Positions 1-5,103 of a DNA stretch of 5,403 nt are shown piece after piece. A model generated the notes under the pieces. It worked only from the letters and a program-made list of their open reading frames with translations. It ran no database searches and was not told the DNA's origin. Numbering within the stretch: position 1 is the first letter of the stretch; every line of letters starts with the position of its first letter. Position numbers and translations under genes: made by a program. This DNA comes from Clostridia bacterium (lineage in GTDB: Bacteria; Bacillota; Clostridia; Lachnospirales; Cellulosilyticaceae), in assembly GCA_029256345.1 (NCBI GenBank), contig JAQSYC010000318.1:1-5403 (forward strand). Reading direction: 5' to 3'.

Positions 1-19
1 TAGAAGGAGAAGATAAATA

Positions 20-793
20 ATGAATGAGCATTTAGCAAGTATTCATATAAAAGATGTGAATGTATTTTATGGGACTTATCCTGCACTTAAAAATATAAAT
101 ATGACTATTAGAAAAAATGCCATCACAGCTTTTGTTGGACCATCAGGGTGCGGTAAAACTACCCTTTTAAAGTCTATTAATCGCATGAATGATTTTATAA
201 AGGATTTTAAACTGACTGGGAATATCTTAGTTGATGAAGAAGATATCTACAGTTCTAACAAACAAGAGTATTTAATAAGCCTACGGAGAAAGATAGGTCT
301 TGTATTTCAAATGCCAAATCCTTTTAGAACAAGTGTGTATGATAATTTAAGCATGCCTATTTTAGAAAAAGTCCCCGGCATGCCCAAAAAACAGGTAGAT
401 AAAATCATACTTAAAGTGTTGGAAGAAACTCATATTTATGAGGAGGTAAAAATGCGCTTACAGACCAATGCAGAAAAACTGTCTGGGGGACAGCAGCAAC
501 GGTTATGTATAGCAAGGGCATTGGCGATAGAGCCGCAAATTATACTTTTTGATGAGCCATGCTCTGCGCTAGACCCTATATCGACTATGAAGATTGAAGA
601 TTTGCTGGAAGAACTCAAGAAAGAATATACCATTGTAATAGTAACCCATAATATGGAACAAGCAGCTCGTATAGCGGATTATGTAGGTTTTTTTTATGAA
701 GGAGAACTTATAGAATATAATACGTGTGATAAGATTTTTACAAGCCCCCACAAAGAACTCACACAAAATTATCTAAGCGGAAAATTTAGTTAA
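20..793 (+). CDS. pstB: Phosphate ABC transporter ATP-binding protein PstB
   Basis: This is the cytoplasmic ATPase that drives the PstSCAB high-affinity phosphate importer. The 257-residue protein has a complete ABC domain: A-loop Tyr17, Walker A GPSGCGKT at 40-47, Q-loop Gln97 inside VFQMPNPF, signature LSGGQ at 154-158, Walker B IILFDE at 174-179, D-loop SALD at 182-185 and switch His210 in VTHNM. The choice of PstB over other ABC ATPases rests on the NPF segment after the Q-loop and on the C-terminal run FFYEGELIEY, IFTSP and NYLSGKF, which match the PstB pattern. The length is normal for the family (about 250). The ATG has an AGAAGGAG ribosome binding site at about 2-9. The window opens just before it, so pstS/pstC/pstA are expected upstream but are not seen. 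The next ORF starts 24 bases after the stop, so the two are probably co-transcribed. Regulation by phosphate starvation is likely from the family, but no PHO box can be seen here. Confidence 0.95.
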   Translation: MNEHLASIHIKDVNVFYGTYPALKNINMTIRKNAITAFVGPSGCGKTTLLKSINRMNDFIKDFKLTGNILVDEEDIYSSNKQEYLISLRRKIGLVFQMPNPFRTSVYDNLSMPILEKVPGMPKKQVDKIILKVLEETHIYEEVKMRLQTNAEKLSGGQQQRLCIARALAIEPQIILFDEPCSALDPISTMKIEDLLEELKKEYTIVIVTHNMEQAARIADYVGFFYEGELIEYNTCDKIFTSPHKELTQNYLSGKFS

Positions 794-817
794 GCTAAAA
801 GACAAGGAGAAATAAGT

Positions 818-1006
818 ATGAAAAAGCTTTTAATAGGAACGATTGTATTAGTACTACTACTTACGGGATGTGCACAAAGTGAATCTACTGCAGGTGAAGC
901 AGCAGTACAGCTTAATGAGGAGGCTAAAAGTGAAACCACATCGGAAGAAATCATGGAACGGGTGGAGATCTCTACTTTAGGGGAGTCTATTCCAATGTCA
1001 ATTTAG
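818..1006 (+). CDS. Small lipoprotein, N-terminal part of a frame-disrupted gene
   Basis: As read, this encodes 62 residues: a lysine-start signal peptide, a hydrophobic core and a lipobox LTGC with Cys18 as the predicted lipidated residue. A polar, Ser/Glu/Thr-rich linker follows, typical of a membrane-tethered surface lipoprotein. The ATG has a good AAGGAG site at 804-809 with 8-base spacing, and lies 24 bases after pstB. The frame ends at TAG 1004-1006, but the +1-phase frame across the same point stays open and continues as a plausible protein to 1197. I therefore read this as the front half of a lipoprotein of about 126 residues. No known family is recognised. A role linked to phosphate uptake is only inferred from position, at the place where phoU often sits. 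Confidence 0.7.
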   Translation: MKKLLIGTIVLVLLLTGCAQSESTAGEAAVQLNEEAKSETTSEEIMERVEISTLGESIPMSI

Positions 1007-1197
1007 TGCCACAAGATGCCTATACTTATTACAGTGACCTTTATGCAGAAGCACCAAGTTATGTTGTGAGCAATGAAAAGGTGGGAGAAACGATGAGTAT
1101 AGAAAGATCAAAAAACGGATTAAGTGCTGTACTGCAGTTTTTAGCAGATGGAGAGGGAAAAAGTAAAATTATTATGGAGGTTGTTATGCTAGACTAA
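1006..1197 (+). pseudogene. C-terminal part of the same lipoprotein, out of frame
   Basis: This frame could start at GTG 1006, which overlaps the TAG of the preceding ORF by one base, but no Shine-Dalgarno sequence is seen just before it. The frame is open upstream to a TGA at 931-933. Read back past the GTG it gives VYSNVNLVPQDAYTYY, which looks like ordinary protein, so the shift must lie between 934 and 1003. One extra G in the GGGG run at 980-983 would join both halves into one protein of 126 residues with a lipobox at the front and an acidic, non-membrane C-terminal domain ending IIMEVVMLD. Whether the split is a true mutation, a sequencing error or a real pair of overlapping genes cannot be told from one sequence. 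No family is recognised. Confidence 0.55.
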
Positions 1198-1213
1198 AAT
1201 AAAGAAGGTTAAA

Positions 1214-1247
1214 AACCCAGTAGGCTTTGATAGTACTGGGTTATTTT
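1214..1247 (+). terminator. Intrinsic terminator of the pst/lipoprotein operon
   Basis: AACCCAGTA at 1214-1222 pairs perfectly with TACTGGGTT at 1234-1242, leaving an 11-base loop and followed by TTATTTT-like sequence (the last stem bases TT plus ATTTT). The hairpin starts 16 bases after the stop codon at 1197. The stem is only 9 bp and the U-tract is interrupted by one A, so termination may be moderate. Confidence 0.7.
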
Positions 1248-1335
1248 GATGATTTCTAATTTGAAAACAGGCGCCATAAATGTCTTTTTAGAGACTTGAA
1301 AAGAGGTGTAGTATGAGATAAAAAGAATAAAGGGG

Positions 1336-1364
1336 TTGCCATAACTTAAGAAGTATGATATTCT
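1336..1364 (+). promoter_or_regulatory. Sigma-A-type promoter for the initiator tRNA gene
   Basis: The -35 box is TTGCCA at 1336-1341 (5 of 6 consensus). After a 17-base spacer comes -10 TATTCT at 1359-1364 (4 of 6), preceded by the extended -10 dinucleotide TG at 1356-1357. Transcription would start near 1371, about 20 bases before the mature tRNA end, which fits a short 5' leader removed by RNase P. The rest of the 1248-1390 gap shows nothing else convincing. Confidence 0.55.
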
Positions 1365-1390
1365 AATTCTTGTGGAAAAGAAAAAAATGT

Positions 1391-1463
1391 CGCGGGGTGG
1401 AGCAGCTGGCAGCTCGTTGGGCTCATAACCCAAAGGTCGTAGGTTCGAATCCTGCCCCCGCTA
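1391..1463 (+). tRNA. Initiator tRNA-fMet (anticodon CAT)
   Basis: The cloverleaf folds fully. The acceptor is CGCGGGG (1391-1397) with CCCCGC plus T1462. The D-stem is GAGC/GCTC, the anticodon stem is TTGGG/CCCAA around loop CTCATAA with CAT at 1424-1426, and the T-stem is GTAGG/CCTGC with loop TTCGAAT. It is the initiator and not elongator tRNA-Met by three known marks: the first acceptor pair is mismatched (C1 with U72), three G-C pairs adjoin the anticodon loop, and the D-stem has an A11-U24 pair. The discriminator is A1463. CCA is not encoded (TTC follows), so it must be added by the CCA-adding enzyme. The tRNA stands alone between its own promoter and terminator. Confidence 0.95.
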
Positions 1464-1476
1464 TTCTATAATTGTG

Positions 1477-1512
1477 AAAAAACTCTTATATCTTTTGATA
1501 TAGGAGTTTTTT
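1477..1512 (+). terminator. Strong intrinsic terminator after tRNA-fMet
   Basis: The 16-base arm at 1477-1492 (AAAAAACTCTTATATC) pairs with 1497-1512 with a single T-G wobble, closing a TTTT tetraloop. The 3' arm ends in TTTTTT, which doubles as the U-tract, and the matching A-run on the 5' side could let it act on the opposite strand too. It lies 14 bases after the tRNA and separates it from the next gene. Confidence 0.92.
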
Positions 1513-1578
1513 ATTGAGATGGTGCGGGAAATAGACATCTATTCTAAGTACTGCAATATATTTTAGTTGGAGGTAAAG

Positions 1579-2235
1579 ATGGCTATAAGCAAAAGAATAA
1601 ATGATCAGATTAACTATAGCAACAGAAAAAAAACAAATCAGGATTTTATGTACAAGGATTTGAGAAGAAGTAACTGCTTTAATTGTGATTTTTCAAATTC
1701 TAACTTTAATCATACAAGTCTTAGAGGCGCACAGTTTAAGTCTTGTAACTTTTCAGAAACGACATTTGAATCAGCAGAGTTTGTTGCAACAAATCTTAAA
1801 AACAGCAAATTCAAGCAAGCTCAATTTGTAAACACACTTTTTGATTCTGTGAATTTAGAAGGAGTGGACTTTGAAGGGGCTGTATTTAATAAGGTTATCT
1901 TTGTAGGAACAGATTTAAGCCGGGCAATCCATTTAGATTTATCAAATCCAGAAATTAAAGTATTTAATGAAATGCCAGAGTTTGAAGTGAGCAAAAGACT
2001 TGAGACTGCTTTTAACTCAATTATGAAAAATGACTACATCAAGTTTGCAAGAGTGCTAGATACAAAAGAGGGAAAGATGAATCCCATTAGTATGATGATA
2101 CTGTTAGAGAACTTTGATGAAGAAGTTTTAATACAAGGGCTAGGTCTTATAAAAAGAAATACCGACAAAGATTTTTGTACACTAAGTTATATACTTAAAG
2201 AGCTAAGAGATTATAAAGCTGAAGGTCTTATTTAA
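1579..2235 (+). CDS. Pentapeptide-repeat protein
   Basis: This encodes 218 residues from ATG 1579. A TTG at 1567 is in frame, but the sequence TTGGAGG (1567-1573) is itself the Shine-Dalgarno site, placed 5 bases before the ATG, so the ATG is preferred. Residues 28 to 113 form an unbroken run of about 18 pentapeptides with Leu or Phe at the central position every five residues (28, 38, 43, 48, 53 and so on to 113); only position 33 is Cys. Such repeats fold as a right-handed square beta-helix. After the repeats comes a non-repeat tail of about 100 residues with predicted helical character and no recognised motif. There is no signal peptide or membrane segment, so it is expected in the cytoplasm. 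Some family members mimic DNA and protect gyrase (Qnr/MfpA type), but nothing here shows that role. It appears to be a single-gene unit; I could not settle a promoter in 1513-1566. Confidence 0.88.
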   Translation: MAISKRINDQINYSNRKKTNQDFMYKDLRRSNCFNCDFSNSNFNHTSLRGAQFKSCNFSETTFESAEFVATNLKNSKFKQAQFVNTLFDSVNLEGVDFEGAVFNKVIFVGTDLSRAIHLDLSNPEIKVFNEMPEFEVSKRLETAFNSIMKNDYIKFARVLDTKEGKMNPISMMILLENFDEEVLIQGLGLIKRNTDKDFCTLSYILKELRDYKAEGLI

Positions 2236-2271
2236 AATAGATAAGTAGAAATTTATAGGTTAAAGTTAATC

Positions 2272-2330
2272 ACCCCCTTCAATTCTGGCAGTAGAGCTAG
2301 AATTGAAGGGGGTAAAATTTTAAATATTTT
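2272..2330 (+). terminator. Long perfect hairpin after the pentapeptide gene, probable terminator
   Basis: ACCCCCTTCAATTCT at 2272-2286 pairs perfectly with 2299-2313. Three more inner pairs (2287-2289 with 2296-2298, one of them G-T) extend it to 18 bp with a six-base loop at 2290-2295. It starts 36 bases after the stop codon. The following AAAATTTTAAATATTTT is T-rich but not a clean U-tract, so it is a terminator by position and stem strength; an RNA-stability or bidirectional role is possible. Confidence 0.7.
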
Positions 2331-2364
2331 AGTATAATGGGGCTTATAGAAAAATATAAAGCTG

Positions 2365-2393
2365 TGTTAGGAATGTTCATTTTGTGGTATAAT
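2365..2393 (+). promoter_or_regulatory. Extended -10 promoter for the dnaX-ybaB-recR operon
   Basis: A perfect -10 TATAAT lies at 2388-2393 with the extended TG at 2385-2386. The -35 region 17 bases upstream (TGTTAG, 2365-2370) is poor, as is often the case for extended -10 promoters. Transcription would start near 2400, giving a leader of about 40 bases to the dnaX ATG. A second perfect TATAAT at 2333-2338 has no fitting -35 and no TG, so it is less likely. The 206-base gap holds nothing else that I recognise; in particular I see no SRP RNA, which precedes dnaX in some Firmicutes. Confidence 0.6.
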
Positions 2394-2441
2394 ACTGCAT
2401 AAAGATAAAGAAATAATAGATTTTTATAGAAGGGAAAATAC

Positions 2442-3950
2442 ATGAGTTATTTAGCTTTATATCGAAAATACAGGCCGCTTGTCTTTGACGATGTGGTAGG
2501 ACAAGAGCATATTGTCAGAACCCTCACTAATCAAATCAACACCCAGCGCGTAGCTCATGCTTATTTGCTCTGCGGAAGCAGGGGAACAGGTAAGACCACT
2601 ATTGCCAAGATCTTTGCACGGGCGGTCAACTGTGAAGCACCAGTCCATGGATCGGCCTGCGGTGTATGCTCGGCATGTCAAAAAGTACAAGATGGCTCAG
2701 GGATCAATATTATAGAAATAGATGCAGCTTCCCATAATGGGGTGGATAATATCAGGGAAATTAATGAAGAGGTTAAATACACACCAGCTGTAGGAAAATA
2801 TAAGGTTTATATTATAGATGAGGTACATATGCTTTCAACAGGAGCATTTAATGCGCTTCTTAAAACCCTTGAAGAGCCGCCAGCCCATGTGATATTTATC
2901 TTAGCGACCACAGATCCTCAAAAGATACCCGTTACTATTCTCTCAAGATGCCAAAGGTTTGATTTTAAAAGATTGTCTGCTCAAGAGATTGAGGAGCGGT
3001 TAGCGCAAAGTATGTCATTTTATTTTGATGAAACCATTACTTTTGATAAAGTGCTTTATATGGTGGGAGCAGTGGACAGCAGTATATTATTTGACATGAT
3101 TTATGCTATAATAGCACAGGATACAAAAAAAGCTCTCGAACTATGTGAAGCAGTTAACCGTCAAGGCAAAAGCATCAGACAGTTTGCAGGAGACCTTTTA
3201 GAGCATAGCCGTAATTTATTGGTGGCTAAGACTACAAATGGGACAGCGAGTGTGTTAGACTATAGCAGTGAATATATTACAAGGCTTAAGGAGCAGGCAG
3301 AAGGGATAAAAATCAATGAACTGATGCGGTATATTAAGCATTTTGGACAGCTGGAATATGAACTTAGAAACGCCCTGTCTCCCAGAATTCTTTTAGAGGT
3401 AGCCATTCTGAAGCTTTCAGAAGTGCAGATGGATACTTCACCAGAAAGTATGATGACTAAGATGCAGCTTTTGGAGCAAAAGCTAGAGAAATTAATTGAA
3501 GAAGGCTTAAAAGCCGCTCCTACTGTACCAGTCCAAGCGGCAGTGTTTTCTAAAGAAGTGGTTCCAGCAAGGCTACCTAAAGCTGTGCCAGAGGATATAC
3601 GGGTACTTATCAAAAAGTGGCCGGAGATAAAAGCTAAATTGGGAAGAGCCGCATGGTCTATATTTGAGACAACCGAAGCTGGTTTTGTAGAAGAGGATAT
3701 TTTCTATATTGTCTATAAGCAAGGGATGGATGTGGGTGTTAATGCCCATCTGGAAGACCTTAAAAAGGCAATTAATGAGATTGCTGGCAAAGAGGTGAGG
3801 GTAAGACCTATACATGCAGATGAATATGCCTCAAAATGCATAGAGGTGTATGGTTCACATCCGGAACAGACAGAAGATATAAAAGACATGGCTTCTATCC
3901 TAAAAAATGTAGCTGCTAAAATAAATTTTAATATAGAACTTAAAAATTAG
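2442..3950 (+). CDS. dnaX: DNA polymerase III subunit gamma/tau, with a lid segment missing
   Basis: This is the motor subunit of the clamp loader, which loads the beta clamp and ties the replicase together. The 502-residue frame shows YRPLVFDDVVGQEH at 10-23, Walker A GSRGTGKT at 45-52, a zinc site formed by Cys64, Cys73, Cys76 and Cys79, Walker B IIDEVH at 124-129, sensor 1 ATTD at 155-158 and the arginine-finger SRC at 168-170. Domain III (about 200-330), a helical stretch near 335-360, a Pro/Val/Ala linker and a tau-type C-terminal region follow. Oddity: the protein jumps from EEIEERLAQ-like sequence ending at Gln189 straight to SMSFYFDETITF. The roughly 35 residues normally between them, with the sensor-2 motif GxxRDALSLLDQ, are absent, though the frame is intact. 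The start has AGAAGGGA at 2428-2435. The stop overlaps the ribosome binding site of ybaB. Identity is certain; full function is not. Confidence 0.95.
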   Translation: MSYLALYRKYRPLVFDDVVGQEHIVRTLTNQINTQRVAHAYLLCGSRGTGKTTIAKIFARAVNCEAPVHGSACGVCSACQKVQDGSGINIIEIDAASHNGVDNIREINEEVKYTPAVGKYKVYIIDEVHMLSTGAFNALLKTLEEPPAHVIFILATTDPQKIPVTILSRCQRFDFKRLSAQEIEERLAQSMSFYFDETITFDKVLYMVGAVDSSILFDMIYAIIAQDTKKALELCEAVNRQGKSIRQFAGDLLEHSRNLLVAKTTNGTASVLDYSSEYITRLKEQAEGIKINELMRYIKHFGQLEYELRNALSPRILLEVAILKLSEVQMDTSPESMMTKMQLLEQKLEKLIEEGLKAAPTVPVQAAVFSKEVVPARLPKAVPEDIRVLIKKWPEIKAKLGRAAWSIFETTEAGFVEEDIFYIVYKQGMDVGVNAHLEDLKKAINEIAGKEVRVRPIHADEYASKCIEVYGSHPEQTEDIKDMASILKNVAAKINFNIELKN

Positions 3951-3962
3951 GAGGAATAAAAT

Positions 3963-4292
3963 ATGAAAAATTTTGGTGGTATGCCAAACATGCAACAACT
4001 CATGAAGCAAGCACAAAAAATGCAAAAACAAATGGAGGAAACACAAGCTATACTTGAAGAAAAAGTCATTACAGCCACATCTGGCGGTGGTATGGTAGAA
4101 GTCACTGTCACAGGTAAAAAAGAGGTTAAAGCCATTAAGATCAAAGAAGAAGTAGTGGATCCAGAAGATATAGAAACATTAGAGGATTTAGTTTTAACAG
4201 CAGTAAATGAAGCACTTCGTCAAGCAGAAGAGTATTCACAAAAAGAAATGGGTAAAGTAACGGGAGGACTTCCAACAGGAGGGTTATTCTAG
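3963..4292 (+). CDS. ybaB: YbaB/EbfC family nucleoid-associated DNA-binding protein
   Basis: This small cytoplasmic DNA-binding protein of 109 residues is the usual length for the family. It has the Met/Gln/Lys-rich N-terminal helix (about 7-35, containing MQQLMKQAQKMQKQM), the conserved SGGGMVEVTVTGKKEV strand region at about 40-55, IKEEVVDPEDIETLEDLV and a C-terminal helix with AVNEALRQAEEYSQKEM, ending in a Gly-rich tail. Members form dimers that bind DNA with little sequence preference. The ATG is preceded by AGGAGG at 3949-3954, which overlaps the dnaX stop, and its TAG stop overlaps the recR GTG. This dnaX-ybaB-recR order is widely conserved. Bacillus subtilis calls the homologue yaaK. 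Confidence 0.94.
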   Translation: MKNFGGMPNMQQLMKQAQKMQKQMEETQAILEEKVITATSGGGMVEVTVTGKKEVKAIKIKEEVVDPEDIETLEDLVLTAVNEALRQAEEYSQKEMGKVTGGLPTGGLF

Positions 4293-4894
4293 TGAGTGGT
4301 TATTATGGCGACAAAATGATAGCCCTTATCGAGGAGTTATCAAGACTGCCGGGTATAGGAAGCAAATCTGCCCAAAGGCTTGCTTTTCATATTATTAGTT
4401 TGCCGCAGGAAAAGGTTAAAAAATTAGCGGATACCCTTGTGGATGCCAGAGAAAACATCAGTTACTGTGAAAGATGCTGGACTATTACAGATAATAAGCT
4501 TTGTCCGATATGCAGGGATGAAAAAAGAGCTAATCGCCAGATCATGGTAGTAGAAGACTCTAGGGATATGGCTGCTTATGAAAAAACCAAAGAATATAAA
4601 GGGCTGTATCACATATTGCATGGGGCTATTTCACCGATGATGGGAGTAGGACCTAGTGATATTAAGATTAAGGAGCTGCTCACTAGGCTTCAGAAAGAAG
4701 AAGTAGACGAAGTGATTATTGCAACAAATCCTAACATAGAGGGAGAAGCAACAGCTATGTATATCAGCAAACTGCTTAAACCCTTAGGTATTAAAACAAC
4801 CCGTATTGCTCATGGCGTCCCTGTTGGTGGGGATCTTGAGTATGTTGACGAGATCACTCTGTCAAGAGCATTACAGGGAAGAAGAGAAATGTAA
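4292..4894 (+). CDS. recR: Recombination mediator protein RecR
   Basis: RecR works with RecO and RecF to load RecA at single-strand gaps, and forms a ring-like clamp on DNA. The 200-residue protein is full length. It shows the helix-hairpin-helix LPGIGSKSAQRLAFH at 19-33, a C4 zinc finger with Cys59, Cys62, Cys71 and Cys74, and a Toprim domain beginning IMVVEDSRDM with Glu88. HGAISPMMGVGP at 110-121, ATNPNIEGEATAMY at 144-157, and the C-terminal THR/HGVPVGGDLEYVDE and LSRALQGRR motifs complete the set. It starts with GTG at 4292, sharing its first base with the last base of the ybaB stop (TAGTG), so the two are probably translationally coupled. The ribosome binding site AGGAGGG lies at 4277-4283 inside ybaB. 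It is the last gene of the operon. Confidence 0.97.
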   Translation: MSGYYGDKMIALIEELSRLPGIGSKSAQRLAFHIISLPQEKVKKLADTLVDARENISYCERCWTITDNKLCPICRDEKRANRQIMVVEDSRDMAAYEKTKEYKGLYHILHGAISPMMGVGPSDIKIKELLTRLQKEEVDEVIIATNPNIEGEATAMYISKLLKPLGIKTTRIAHGVPVGGDLEYVDEITLSRALQGRREM

Positions 4895-4917
4895 TTTATA
4901 AATAAAATTTTATTTTA

Positions 4918-4961
4918 AAATATGGTTAAGGGAAAAATAAAAATTTCTTTTAACCATATTT
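4918..4961 (+). terminator. AT-rich hairpin after recR, probable terminator
   Basis: AAATATGGTTAA at 4918-4929 pairs perfectly with TTAACCATATTT at 4950-4961. Inner pairing of 4930-4935 with 4944-4949, with two G-T pairs, extends it to 18 bp with an eight-base A-rich loop. It begins 23 bases after the recR stop. The sequence after it (TTTGATATATG) is not a good U-tract, so efficiency is uncertain, but it is the only terminator-like structure between recR and the next gene. Confidence 0.6.
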
Positions 4962-5006
4962 GATATATGTGGTATTTTTATTTAAGCTATCATCAAAAGA
5001 TACTGC

Positions 5007-5035
5007 TTGAAATATATCCTATTAAATTGTAAACT
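5007..5035 (+). promoter_or_regulatory. Candidate promoter for the ROK regulator gene
   Basis: TTGAAA at 5007-5012 (5 of 6 of the -35 consensus) is followed after 17 bases by TAAACT at 5030-5035 (4 of 6 of the -10). The AT-rich sequence gives other weak options, such as TAAAAT at 5066-5071, so the exact promoter is uncertain. The left arm of the inverted repeat at 5018-5028 falls inside the spacer, as expected for a repressed promoter. Confidence 0.35.
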
Positions 5036-5079
5036 TAAGCTACATTAATGATAAGGCAAATAGGATAAAATTTAATAGG
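5018..5079. repeat. Inverted repeat upstream of the ROK regulator, possible operator
   Basis: CCTATTAAATT at 5018-5028 is matched exactly by its reverse complement AATTTAATAGG at 5069-5079, with 40 bases between. A further copy of the core, AATAGGAT at 5059-5066, is the reverse complement of ATCCTATT at 5016-5023. The three AATAGG/CCTATT cores lie between the likely promoter and the start codon, so binding sites for the adjacent repressor are a reasonable guess. AT-richness raises the chance of such repeats arising without function. Confidence 0.45.
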
Positions 5080-5103
5080 CGTAAACGGTAGAAGGAGGAA
5101 GTG

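Noticed and set aside
1281..1294. Small inverted repeat GTCT...AGAC in the gap before the tRNA.
   Set aside because: Only four base pairs, within expectation for this composition.
1209..1433. Minus-strand open frame of 74 codons.
   Set aside because: It runs across the terminator hairpin and the anticodon arm of the tRNA gene and has no recognisable protein features.
2333..2338. Perfect TATAAT as a second dnaX promoter.
   Set aside because: No -35 box at the right distance and no extended TG; the copy at 2388-2393 is better placed.
2236..2441. Possible SRP (small cytoplasmic) RNA gene upstream of dnaX, as in Bacillus.
   Set aside because: The conserved GGAAGCAG-type apical motif is absent, and the hairpin at 2272-2313 does not resemble an SRP RNA.
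3125..3131. A AAA AAA slippery heptamer in phase inside dnaX, recalling the E. coli gamma frameshift site.
   Set aside because: A -1 shift would stop at TGA 3146-3148 and give a product of about 235 residues cut off early in domain III, unlike a functional gamma; no upstream Shine-Dalgarno stimulator is seen.
3260..3613. Minus-strand open frame of 117 codons within dnaX.
   Set aside because: It is fully antisense to a well-supported gene, its product is low-complexity Ser/Ile-rich, and there is no independent support.
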